DNA of 11,575 nucleotides, from assembly GCA_946491915.1 (NCBI GenBank), contig CAMLYR010000042.1:1-11575 (forward strand), written 5' to 3'. Every line of letters starts with the position of its first letter. Position 1 is the first letter of the stretch. This stretch comes from an uncultured Clostridium sp. GTDB lineage: Bacteria > Bacillota_A > Clostridia > TANB77 > CAG-508. The position numbers and the translations under genes are program-made. The notes beneath the pieces are model-generated. The model searched no databases and was not told the DNA's origin. It saw only the letters and a list, made by a program, of their open reading frames with translations. Below are positions 1-7,451 of the stretch, piece by piece.

Positions 1-19
1 ATTACTTAAAAATTTTTTT

Positions 20-44
20 GAAAAACTATTGACAATTAATAGTT
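20..44 (-). terminator. possible weak terminator of the three-gene ATPase operon
   Basis: Just downstream of the stop codon of the 158-aa gene, the minus strand can form a 7-bp stem AACTATT/AATAGTT with a 7-nt loop, followed by TTTC and then an A-run. The stem is short, AT-rich and has a brief U-tract, so termination here would be inefficient. It is the only hairpin near the operon's end inside the window. Confidence 0.3.
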
Positions 45-52
45 AGTCTTTC

Positions 53-529
53 TTATATATTTTCAATCCAATTTATGAAATGTGGAAAATATTTTTTATA
101 TACTTTTTCTTTCATTTCTTTGGATACTATTTTATCAAATATTTTATGTAATACGATAACATTGTTAATTTCTTCTAGGCTTAAATCTTCTTTCTTTTTA
201 TATAAACTATCCTTTACCCTTTCTAATTGTTTATAATAACTTTCTACATAATCTAAAAATTCCATATATTTCATTTCTTTAAAATCTGTTATTTCAATTT
301 CATTACTATCTTCTATTTTACATCTATTGACATTTTCTTCATCTTCAAATTTAAAAACAGAATCTATATTATATATAATCATTTTTCCATTTCTAATATA
401 TGCAGCATAAATAAAAAATTTAAGTACAACTTTATGGTCGCTCAATTCTGGAATAATCAAACTTTCAGAAAAATTTGTTATTATACATTCCGACATCGTT
501 CTTCTCATTTTTTCTAATTTATCATTCAT
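53..529 (-). CDS. hypothetical protein, 158 aa, last gene of the ATPase/papain-like operon
   Basis: I do not recognise a family for this protein. It is small, charged, rich in Lys, Glu, Ile and Tyr, with no Cys-pair motif, no signal peptide and no clear membrane helix. Its middle part (about 85-140) looks helical and possibly coiled. The ATG at 529 is preceded by AGGAGG, and this ribosome binding site overlaps the TAG stop of the upstream papain-like gene, with a gap of only 12 nt. Translation of the two is therefore probably coupled, which suggests a fixed ratio of the products. A small protein placed directly after a putative effector is the usual position of an immunity protein, a peptidase inhibitor or a dedicated chaperone, but that is inference from position only. 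The reading frame itself is well supported by spacing and ribosome binding site. Confidence 0.8.
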   Translation of the reverse strand: MNDKLEKMRRTMSECIITNFSESLIIPELSDHKVVLKFFIYAAYIRNGKMIIYNIDSVFKFEDEENVNRCKIEDSNEIEITDFKEMKYMEFLDYVESYYKQLERVKDSLYKKKEDLSLEEINNVIVLHKIFDKIVSKEMKEKVYKKYFPHFINWIENI

Positions 530-541
530 TTAAGTTGCCTC

Positions 542-2749
542 CTATATATTTTTTCTGGCAGATATATATTGTACAGATTGTTTAGATGTAGAAACAATTT
601 TGTTAAATTCTTCAGCTGTTATCAAGCAACTTCTTCCCATTGAGCTATTTCTACCTGTATCATGCACCCAAATTCCTGTTGGCTCTCCATTTTCATTTAC
701 TTGGATGCCTTTAACTGTTACAGCATGATTTGTTCCTCTATATTTTTCGATTATATTTCCCGCTTCATCTATTGGAACTTCTACTGGTGCAATATGATTT
801 GATGCCTCTATGGTAGCAACATTTCCATAATGTTTATCTAACACTCTAGCATCTAAATTTAAAATTGCTGATTTATTTTGTTCTAATTGTTTTTGCACAT
901 CTTGTAATGTTTGATCATATCTAGTTTCACAATTATATCCCAGTCCATTTAAAATTTTCCTTCTGTCTGCTATACTTGTTCCACCATTACTTCCTTCTAA
1001 CTTTGTTAAAGTTTTTTCACTAATTTCATTATAGTCAATGTCTCCCATATCAACACATAAATTATTTTTTCTAGCATAATCTACTACTTCTTTTTCTGTC
1101 ATGTCCCCTCCAAGAGCTCTTATTGCATTCGCTATTGAACATTCTCCACATGTTCCTTTAAAATGTTCTACTTCTTTTCCTTGTTCTCTAATAAATTTTG
1201 AATCCATCTCGGAAAAATCCATTCCATTTACGCCAACAAACTTTGTTTTTACATCCACATTTTGTAATAATTTATTCGCTTGATCCTGGCAGAATTCTTG
1301 TTCTCTTTGTAATGCTTCTATATCTTTTTGGTATTGTTCATATTTTTTATATTGCTCTTCATTCATATTCTCTTTAGGTATTTCTCCAATTTCAGCTTGT
1401 TTACTGTTTATTAAATCTTGAATCTTATCAGATTTTTTTTGCATTTCTTGACCATAAACACTTTTCGTAAGATTTAATTCTTCTTTTCTATCTGGATCTC
1501 TTTCCAAGTCATTTATTGCATCACAACTTTGCATATATAATTCTGTATTATCCTCTTTTATTTGTTCGATAGTATCCAGATTTCTTATTTGGGACATTTC
1601 TTTCATATCTGTTTCAAAATTTGTTGCATTTATTTGTTCCTCTTTAGATATTTCATTACCTTTAAGTTGGTCATTCATATTATCTTTATCAGCATCTTCA
1701 TCATAATCATGTCTTGGATCATTTCCATATAATCCACCTCGTTCTCTCTGTCCATGATCCATCTTTTTATTTTCGCCATCATCTTCTCTATATACTACTT
1801 CATCAGGTGGTTTAACACTGTCTTTCAAACCTTGCCCAAATTCTTTTTTTTCAATTTCATGCCTTTTTTCTATTTCATCTGTATCCACAAGTGGTTGATC
1901 CTCTACTTCTTTACGCTTTCTAAAATTAAAGAATGCATCTGTATCACTACCACTATCTCTTATTTCAGAAAAATTATTTTGTTGATACTCATTCACGAGA
2001 CTCTCTTCATCTATGTTTTGTTCTTCCTGTACATCATTTGCATTTTTTTTCTGGTCTTGCTCGTCTTCTTGCATATCTTGTGTATCTTCGTTTTTTTCTT
2101 CTTCCTCTTCTTGTACATCTTTTACTTCCTCATCTTGTTCTTGTTCATCATCTTGCACATCTTTTACTTCTTCATCTTGTTCTTGTTCATCATCTTGCAT
2201 ATCTTTTACATCTTCGTCCTGTTCTTGTTCATCATCTTGTATATCTTTTACTTCTTCATCCTGTTCTTCATCCTGTTCATCCATTTCAGTATGTTCTGCC
2301 TCATGGTTGGTTGGCTCTGGAGCCATATCCTCATCCTCATCTAAATCTGCATCTACATCCGCATCCGTATCTAAAGCTTCATCTTCTTCTATATCTAAAC
2401 CATCATCTGCATCTATATCCGAATCCATGTCTGAATCAAAGTCTGAATCCATATCAGTATCTACATCTGAGTCAAAATCTGAATCCATATCTAATCCATC
2501 ATCTGAATCAAAGTCTGAATCCATATCAGTATCTACATCTGAGTCAAAATCCGAATCCATATCTATCCCATCATCTGCATCAAAATCTGAATCCATATCT
2601 GCATCCACATCTGTATCCAATCCCTCATCTATACCAGAATAAAAATCCGTGTCCATATCTGTAGCCACATCAGAATCGATATCTGAGCTCATGTCTGATC
2701 CCATATCTGCACTTGTATCTGTACTTGTATCAGAAAATTCATCCCCCAT
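542..2749 (-). CDS. acidic-repeat protein with C-terminal papain-like cysteine peptidase domain
   Basis: This 735-aa protein has three parts. Residues 1-250 are extremely acidic low-complexity sequence: a Ser/Asp/Met block (1-140) and then a Glu/Gln/Asp block with 14-residue repeats (166-249). Residues 250-500 are charged and largely helical. Residues 525-735 look like a papain-fold peptidase: KGTCGECSIAN at 531-541 with candidate nucleophile C537, a GG-T motif near 589-591, NHAV with candidate catalytic H675, and WVHDTG with candidate acid D697. This Cys-His-Asp order is typical of papain-like and C39-like domains, including those of bacterial polymorphic toxins. The position aligning with papain's oxyanion Gln appears to be K531. 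No signal peptide or membrane helix is visible. The ATG at 2749 has AAGGAGG upstream, 21 nt after the ATPase stop. Effector/toxin is plausible from the domain; a housekeeping or processing peptidase is the alternative. Confidence 0.8.
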   Translation of the reverse strand: MGDEFSDTSTDTSADMGSDMSSDIDSDVATDMDTDFYSGIDEGLDTDVDADMDSDFDADDGIDMDSDFDSDVDTDMDSDFDSDDGLDMDSDFDSDVDTDMDSDFDSDMDSDIDADDGLDIEEDEALDTDADVDADLDEDEDMAPEPTNHEAEHTEMDEQDEEQDEEVKDIQDDEQEQDEDVKDMQDDEQEQDEEVKDVQDDEQEQDEEVKDVQEEEEEKNEDTQDMQEDEQDQKKNANDVQEEQNIDEESLVNEYQQNNFSEIRDSGSDTDAFFNFRKRKEVEDQPLVDTDEIEKRHEIEKKEFGQGLKDSVKPPDEVVYREDDGENKKMDHGQRERGGLYGNDPRHDYDEDADKDNMNDQLKGNEISKEEQINATNFETDMKEMSQIRNLDTIEQIKEDNTELYMQSCDAINDLERDPDRKEELNLTKSVYGQEMQKKSDKIQDLINSKQAEIGEIPKENMNEEQYKKYEQYQKDIEALQREQEFCQDQANKLLQNVDVKTKFVGVNGMDFSEMDSKFIREQGKEVEHFKGTCGECSIANAIRALGGDMTEKEVVDYARKNNLCVDMGDIDYNEISEKTLTKLEGSNGGTSIADRRKILNGLGYNCETRYDQTLQDVQKQLEQNKSAILNLDARVLDKHYGNVATIEASNHIAPVEVPIDEAGNIIEKYRGTNHAVTVKGIQVNENGEPTGIWVHDTGRNSSMGRSCLITAEEFNKIVSTSKQSVQYISARKNI
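2003..2254 (-). repeat. 42-bp coding tandem repeat (six 14-aa acidic units)
   Basis: Within the papain-like gene, residues 166-249 form six consecutive 14-residue units of the type EVKDVQDDEQEQDE. The first three units are nearly identical, and the last three drift (EVKDVQEEEEEKNE, DTQDMQEDEQDQKK, NANDVQEEQNIDEE). The DNA shows the matching 42-bp period. Degeneration toward the C-terminal side suggests expansion from the N-terminal side. Confidence 0.9.
2420..2563 (-). repeat. 72-bp coding tandem repeat (two 24-aa Ser/Asp units)
   Basis: Two almost identical 72-bp units encode residues 63-86 and 87-110. Each is built from DMDSDFDSD and VDTDMDSDFDSD, with Asp at every second position. The near-identity of the two units at DNA level points to recent duplication. 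The alternating-Asp pattern continues with less order on both sides (about residues 15-140), and is distinct in period and composition from the downstream Glu/Gln repeats. Confidence 0.9.
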
Positions 2750-2770
2750 ATTTTTTCCTCCTTTTCTTCA

Positions 2771-5461
2771 CTATTTATTAAATTCTGAATTTAGTGTCTT
2801 TTCTGCTGCTAATTTTGAAAATGGTATTTTGGTATTATAAATAATTTTTCTCAAAAATTGTATTTTTGTACAACATTCTAATTTGGTATCGATTCTTCCT
2901 CCAGTATACTCTTTTATCATTTCAGGAATCTTTTTATATACTTCTACCAATTTTGCTCTATCTTCACTTTGCTCATTAAATCCTGACATATATATTCTTC
3001 TAGCATATTCTTCCGCTTCTGCTTTTAATTTATAATCACATCCATTATTACAACAACTTGCACATTTACATTGTAAAAATGGTTTTAATTTATCTTTTTT
3101 ATCATTCCAATATGTCGTTTTTTCTGCAATTTCTTCATCGCTGATTGTCGTTCTAATATTTAGTTTCTTCCTATAGTCTTCTGTAACCAATTCCTCTGGT
3201 TCTTCTAAACCATTCATATAGAAGAAAGCCTCTCCAGGTCTTAGTTTAGATAATCTTTCAACTTGTACTTCTTTCATGTCTGTACAATTTCCTAATATTG
3301 TTCTATCATTTTTCTCCACTAAGTTAAATGATAATTTAATGTTTGTCAATTTTACTACATCATTTGTTACTTTTTCTGGTGATTGATCTGCAATAACAAT
3401 TCCCACACCTAATGACCTGATTTCTGCTAACATCCTTGTTAATAACTTTTTAGCAACTGCACTTGGATTTGCTTGTCCTTCCATTTTATCATCACCTGCA
3501 GCTAATAATACATGTGCTTCCTCTAATAGTAATAAATTTTTAAGTTCTCCCGTTCCTATAAAATTACTATTTACATATGATTGAATACTTAATAACAATA
3601 ATGCTATGATTAATGATTTTTGTTCTTCATTTTCTATTGCCGCAAGTTCTATGATGGTTGGTTTTTTTAGTAAATCTTCTATTGGTATTGTATTATAATT
3701 TCCAAACAATCTTACTAAGCTCTTAAATCTAACATATCCAGCTTTTCCAATATTTGCAGCATCTCCTCTATATCCTATTCTTTCAAACACTTCCATAAAT
3801 GTTTTCAAGAAATCATCCATCGTAAAGATTTCTGCACCATCATCTGTTGTGTAATGTGGTAACCAACCTGCTTTTGCATAACATTCATCTAATGTATCTT
3901 CAAAAATTTTATCTAATGGCGTTACCATGGATACTGCCGCTGAAAATGCAGTTTTTAATACCGTTTTATAACTTTGTAGTTTTACATTTTTTGGTGGTAT
4001 AAATGGATTTAATATATATGGTGATATAAAGTCTTTTCCAGGTGTAAATACTTGTATATCTGGTATACTATCAATCATTGCCCTATATTCATTTTTTGCT
4101 GGCTCTATTACTAAAAATGGAATATGATGTTCTTTCCATATTCTATCTAATAAACTGACAGAAAATGTTGTTTTACCACACCCAGGAGTTCCTACAATCA
4201 ACATATGTTTTGTTAGGTCTCCTAAAGAAAAACCAATTTGATCTCCGTTGGCAGAGCTTTTTAATGTTCCTACCATAATGTCTCCATTATTGATTACTTT
4301 TTTATTATATTGTTTTGCACCTTTATCTGCTTTGCTTATATTGACTCCTGCTGAAAGCTCATTATCCCCATATGGAATCCTAAAAAATTCACTTGCTTCT
4401 TCACTTGTTACGATAAATGGAATTCTTCCAAGTGGCGAATTTGCAAATACAGGATTCTCCATATTTTTATCCATTATCATTTCATTTATCACCCAAGGTA
4501 GTGAAGAAAAATATGTTTTTACATCAAGCTCATAGTTTCCTATCTCAAAATTTTTCAATTTAGCATACTCTCTTTGTTCTCCAAAGCCTCCCATGCTAAG
4601 CTCTCCACTTATTCTATTTGTAATATTATTTATGTGATTATAACTTGAACATATCAAAATATTATAGGCAAATAAAACTCCATATTTATTAGATTCGTAA
4701 TACTTATATATACTTGATGGCTTTTCTGCTAAAATATTGGGTGGTGTACCTTCTGGTCCAGGCACTCCTTTAGCAATAATATCTAATGTACTACTATATT
4801 GTTCTAAGTTGTTAATTTCATTTTGATTAAATACGGTTGGTATTAAGTCTATGATAATTGCTGAATCTGGATATTGCATTAGAGCACTTACTATTTTCGT
4901 AAAATTTCCGCTTTGTATTGGTAATTTATCAAATGTAAAACATTGTGGTAAATAGTTGCTTTGCAAATTTTCCATTTGATAGTCTTTTGTTATTACCCTT
5001 TTTTCCTTACATTCAATTTCTTTGATTTCATCTAACACATTTTGTTTATCTGTCATTTCCTTCAAACTATATTTATTCATTGCTAAGTCATCTTTTATAG
5101 CATTCTTTAGTTCTTGTAGTCTTGAATTAAGGTATCCTCTATCACCTGAAATTCCTCTTAATATAATATATATTTTTACATTCGCATTGTATGTTTGATT
5201 TTTAACTTCTTCTGATTTAAATACGAGTTCAATTGAATAATCTTGATTTTGATACTGATTATTAAAATCTTGTTTGCATCCGAAAAAAAACTCTGTAAGT
5301 AATGTTTCAAATTCTTTTTTTATTTTTTGAGAAAATCCTGTCTCCTCTGATGAATCTTTTACCAGTATAGATATATCTGGCACCTCACTAACCTCAAATA
5401 TATCTATTCCAACAAATTCTCCATCTTCTAATTCTGTTATTATACAATTATCATTATCCAT
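2771..5461 (-). CDS. HerA/VirB4-like (DUF87-type) P-loop ATPase, 896 aa
   Basis: An ATPase of the HerA/FtsK superfamily, which includes DNA translocases, VirB4/TraC secretion ATPases and HerA helicases. Walker A is GTPGCGKT at 424-431, after the family-typical LTKHMLIV. The TPGKDFISPYILNPF stretch (473-487) matches the segment found after Walker A in DUF87 ATPases. Walker B is LLLLEEAH at 643-650. ADQSP (691-695) and NDR (718-720) fit the sensor and arginine-finger region. Residues 1-390 are a long, unrecognised N-terminal part, and no membrane helix is evident. A C-terminal Cys cluster (C798, C800, C803, C804, C808) may bind metal. ATG at 5461 has AAGGAG 8 nt upstream. It is first in the operon, 21 nt before the acidic papain-like gene. 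DNA pumping and protein export are both possible; the substrate cannot be told from sequence. Confidence 0.88.
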   Translation of the reverse strand: MDNDNCIITELEDGEFVGIDIFEVSEVPDISILVKDSSEETGFSQKIKKEFETLLTEFFFGCKQDFNNQYQNQDYSIELVFKSEEVKNQTYNANVKIYIILRGISGDRGYLNSRLQELKNAIKDDLAMNKYSLKEMTDKQNVLDEIKEIECKEKRVITKDYQMENLQSNYLPQCFTFDKLPIQSGNFTKIVSALMQYPDSAIIIDLIPTVFNQNEINNLEQYSSTLDIIAKGVPGPEGTPPNILAEKPSSIYKYYESNKYGVLFAYNILICSSYNHINNITNRISGELSMGGFGEQREYAKLKNFEIGNYELDVKTYFSSLPWVINEMIMDKNMENPVFANSPLGRIPFIVTSEEASEFFRIPYGDNELSAGVNISKADKGAKQYNKKVINNGDIMVGTLKSSANGDQIGFSLGDLTKHMLIVGTPGCGKTTFSVSLLDRIWKEHHIPFLVIEPAKNEYRAMIDSIPDIQVFTPGKDFISPYILNPFIPPKNVKLQSYKTVLKTAFSAAVSMVTPLDKIFEDTLDECYAKAGWLPHYTTDDGAEIFTMDDFLKTFMEVFERIGYRGDAANIGKAGYVRFKSLVRLFGNYNTIPIEDLLKKPTIIELAAIENEEQKSLIIALLLLSIQSYVNSNFIGTGELKNLLLLEEAHVLLAAGDDKMEGQANPSAVAKKLLTRMLAEIRSLGVGIVIADQSPEKVTNDVVKLTNIKLSFNLVEKNDRTILGNCTDMKEVQVERLSKLRPGEAFFYMNGLEEPEELVTEDYRKKLNIRTTISDEEIAEKTTYWNDKKDKLKPFLQCKCASCCNNGCDYKLKAEAEEYARRIYMSGFNEQSEDRAKLVEVYKKIPEMIKEYTGGRIDTKLECCTKIQFLRKIIYNTKIPFSKLAAEKTLNSEFNK

Positions 5462-5492
5462 CTATCTATCTCCTTGTATAAATTCTATTTCA

Positions 5493-5501
5493 ATTTTACC
5501 A
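5493..5501 (-). promoter_or_regulatory. possible extended -10 promoter of the ATPase operon
   Basis: On the minus strand, TGGTAAAAT lies about 30 nt upstream of the ATPase start and fits an extended -10 (TGnTAnnnT). No good -35 sits at the normal distance, so the assignment is tentative. It is the best candidate I see in the 148-bp divergent region. Confidence 0.25.
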
Positions 5502-5521
5502 CGTTTCCCTATTTTTGTGTA

Positions 5522-5559
5522 GTATTTTCAATAAATTAGTCGAATTTTATTGAAAATAC
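5522..5559. promoter_or_regulatory. perfect 14-bp inverted repeat in divergent promoter region, candidate operator
   Basis: GTATTTTCAATAAA (5522-5535) and TTTATTGAAAATAC (5546-5559) are perfect reverse complements with a 10-nt spacer. The right arm contains the TTGAAA -35 box of the plus-strand zinc-ribbon gene. The left arm points toward the divergent ATPase operon. No U-tract follows on either side, so an operator for a dimeric regulator is more likely than a terminator. Confidence 0.5.
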
Positions 5560-5578
5560 ATATCTGCTATGGTATATT
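5550..5578 (+). promoter_or_regulatory. sigma-A-type promoter of first zinc-ribbon gene
   Basis: TTGAAA (5550-5555), a 17-nt spacer, then TATATT (5573-5578), followed about 30 nt later by the GAGGTG ribosome binding site. The same arrangement is repeated 877 bp downstream before the paralogue, which supports function. Confidence 0.65.
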
Positions 5579-5609
5579 TATTTAGAATATTTGTATAGAG
5601 GTGGATGTA

Positions 5610-6386
5610 ATGAAAAAATTTGTTTCAGGAAAATGCCCTAACTGTGGGGCTAATTTAGAGCTTGATAATGAACAAACAACAGCTTTTTGTGCATATTGTG
5701 GAAGCAAAATTAGTGTTGAAGAAGCAGCTGAAAAATTAAAAATTGAATTAAGCGGAAAAATTGAAATTGATGGTATCAATTCTGTTAAAAAGTTGTACGA
5801 AAATGCTAAAAGTTATATAAAATTAAAAGATTATGATAATGCCTTTAATACATATCGTACAATCATTAATAATAACCCTGAAGAAATACCTGCTTATAAA
5901 GGTGCTTTAATTTCTGCATCTTATAATATGACTCGTGAAGCAAAAACTTATAGCTATCCTAGTGATTTTGCAGGATTATTTAATACATATTTGGATTATA
6001 TAAAAAAACTAGATACAGAATCTCAATACACTGATTTTGTTAATGAATTTTGTGCATATTTTAATAGGCAAACCAATGCTGAAAAAAATTTAAAAACATG
6101 TGATGATATAAATTATCGTGTCTCTAATCTTCCTGCTATAGATTCTACAAATTATAGAAGTTTTAATAAAGAATATACATATATTATGAATCTGTATAAT
6201 GAATTAGATGATGAATATAAGCCTAAAGTTTCTAAAAGCATAGAAAAATTAAAATCTACCTTTGAGAATGCTCCTAAATTAACATTCTTCAGTCATGGCA
6301 TTGGAAAAGCAATTAAATGGTATTTAATCATTTCATTTGGAATACCTTTTATTATTGCTATATTGGTTGCTATATTCGGTTCATAA
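5610..6386 (+). CDS. zinc-ribbon/TPR-like membrane-anchored protein, copy 1
   Basis: A 258-aa protein of unknown function. The N-terminus has a zinc ribbon with C9-x2-C12 and C27-x2-C30 (CPNCG ... CAYCG). Residues 62-103 look like a TPR-type helical pair ending in a NPEEIPAY motif. Residues 237-256 form one hydrophobic C-terminal helix, so the protein is probably tail-anchored with the zinc ribbon in the cytoplasm. I place the start at ATG 5610 because the in-frame GTG nine bases upstream lies inside the GAGGTG ribosome binding site. It is the first of a tandem pair, diverges from the ATPase operon, and has its own promoter. Proteins with this build often act as adaptors or sensors at the membrane, but no specific role can be assigned. 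Composition matches its neighbours. Confidence 0.85.
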   Translation: MKKFVSGKCPNCGANLELDNEQTTAFCAYCGSKISVEEAAEKLKIELSGKIEIDGINSVKKLYENAKSYIKLKDYDNAFNTYRTIINNNPEEIPAYKGALISASYNMTREAKTYSYPSDFAGLFNTYLDYIKKLDTESQYTDFVNEFCAYFNRQTNAEKNLKTCDDINYRVSNLPAIDSTNYRSFNKEYTYIMNLYNELDDEYKPKVSKSIEKLKSTFENAPKLTFFSHGIGKAIKWYLIISFGIPFIIAILVAIFGS

Positions 6387-6400
6387 AATTTTAGAAATAT

Positions 6401-6424
6401 AAATCTTTCAATAATGAAAGATTT
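6401..6424 (+). other. perfect 10-bp hairpin between the tandem paralogues
   Basis: AAATCTTTCA and TGAAAGATTT pair perfectly around an ATAA loop, 14 nt after the first paralogue's stop codon and just before the second one's -35 box. No U-tract follows, so it is a poor terminator. It occupies the same place relative to the promoter as the 14-bp inverted repeat upstream of copy 1, and both contain TTTCAATAA. Confidence 0.5.
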
Positions 6425-6426
6425 CA

Positions 6427-6455
6427 TTGAAAATATATATTTATTATGATATATT
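6427..6455 (+). promoter_or_regulatory. sigma-A-type promoter of second zinc-ribbon gene
   Basis: TTGAAA (6427-6432), a 17-nt spacer and TATATT (6450-6455). This is the duplicated counterpart of the promoter before copy 1, at the same distance from the start codon and with about five substitutions between -35 and ATG, all outside the two hexamers. Confidence 0.65.
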
Positions 6456-6486
6456 TATTTAGAATATTTGTATAGAGGTGGATGTA

Positions 6487-7302
6487 ATGAAAAAATTTGT
6501 TTCAGGAAAATGTCCTAACTGTGGAGCTAATTTAGAACTTGATAATGAACAAACAACAGCTTTTTGTGCCTATTGTGGAAGCAAAATTAGTGTTGAAGAA
6601 GCTGTTGAAAAATTAAAAATTGAATTAAGCGGAAAAGTTGAAGTTGAAGGAATTAATTCTGTTAGTAAATTATACAAAAATGCTGAAAGTTATATGAAAT
6701 TGCAAGATTATAATAGTGCTCTTGACACATATTATACAATCATCAATGACAATCCAGAAGAAATTCCAGCCTATCAAGGTGCTTTAATTGCAGCTTCTTA
6801 TAATATGACTCGTGAAGGTAATCCTAAAGAAGCATATCCTAGCAATTTTTCAGGAATATTTAATACCTATTTGGATTATATAAAAAAATTGGATACAGAA
6901 GCTAAATACACGAATTTCATTAATGATTTTTCAAATTATTTTGCTAAACAATCTAATGCTGAAAATAATTTAAGAAACTGTGAGGATATCACCAGACGAA
7001 TAAATCTTATGAAAGATCGTACAAAAAATTTTAAAAAACATAGTTTTTCATCTTCAGATTACTATCAATTTAGAGATGTTGATAATGATTATAAATATAT
7101 CATGAAACTTTATAATCAATTAGATGATGAATATAAAACAAATATAAGCGATATTGATAATCTTAAAACTTATTATGGAAAAGCTTCTAAATCTCAAGGA
7201 TTTTTTAGCCATGGAATTGGTAAAGGAATTAAATGGTATTTTATCATTTGCTTTATATGTGGTTTCTTTGGTGCTATCATGACTACTTTATTTGGTTCTT
7301 GA
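6487..7302 (+). CDS. zinc-ribbon/TPR-like membrane-anchored protein, copy 2
   Basis: A 271-aa paralogue of the preceding gene, of unknown function. It has the same zinc ribbon (C9, C12, C27, C30), the same TPR-like segment around residues 62-103, and the same single hydrophobic C-terminal helix (about the last 22 residues). The first 39 residues are identical to copy 1, with only synonymous changes in the DNA. The rest has diverged and carries a charged insert (MKDRTKNFKKHSFSSSDYYQ region) that makes it 13 residues longer. ATG at 6487 follows GAGGTG; the GTG inside that site is again an unlikely start. The gene ends 86 nt before a strong bidirectional terminator. Duplication followed by divergence of the middle region suggests different partners for a shared zinc-ribbon function. 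Confidence 0.85.
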   Translation: MKKFVSGKCPNCGANLELDNEQTTAFCAYCGSKISVEEAVEKLKIELSGKVEVEGINSVSKLYKNAESYMKLQDYNSALDTYYTIINDNPEEIPAYQGALIAASYNMTREGNPKEAYPSNFSGIFNTYLDYIKKLDTEAKYTNFINDFSNYFAKQSNAENNLRNCEDITRRINLMKDRTKNFKKHSFSSSDYYQFRDVDNDYKYIMKLYNQLDDEYKTNISDIDNLKTYYGKASKSQGFFSHGIGKGIKWYFIICFICGFFGAIMTTLFGS

Positions 7303-7388
7303 TTTTTAACTACATCTTTTAAAAATAAAGATTCTATAATAAATGTTAGGATTTTTATCACCCCAACTATTGACATTGAGCCAAAATA

Positions 7389-7427
7389 AATAACCTTTCA
7401 ACTTAGCTGAAAGGTTATTATTCTTTT
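7389..7427. terminator. bidirectional intrinsic terminator between convergent genes
   Basis: A perfect 12-bp stem, AATAACCTTTCA (7389-7400) with TGAAAGGTTATT (7408-7419), and a 7-nt loop. On the plus strand it is followed by ATTCTTTTT; on the minus strand by TATTTTG. It sits between the convergent ends of the second zinc-ribbon gene and the two-helix membrane protein gene and can serve both. Confidence 0.9.
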
Positions 7428-7451
7428 TAGAAAATTGGCAGTTTCTAAAAT

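Noticed and set aside
29..59. Plus-strand TTGACA followed by TATATA as an antisense promoter
   Set aside because: The spacer is 19 nt for the best -10, it points into the antisense strand of a real gene, and AT-rich DNA gives such matches by chance.
1754..2664. Several long plus-strand open frames (Ser-rich, Leu/His-rich, Phe/Ile-rich) opposite the acidic arm
   Set aside because: They are mirror images of the repetitive Asp/Glu codons on the minus strand, lack ribosome binding sites and have unnatural compositions.
5601..5609. Upstream GTG start adding three residues (MDV) to both zinc-ribbon paralogues
   Set aside because: The GTG is part of the GAGGTG ribosome binding site in both copies (also 6478-6486), and the downstream ATG is at the right distance.
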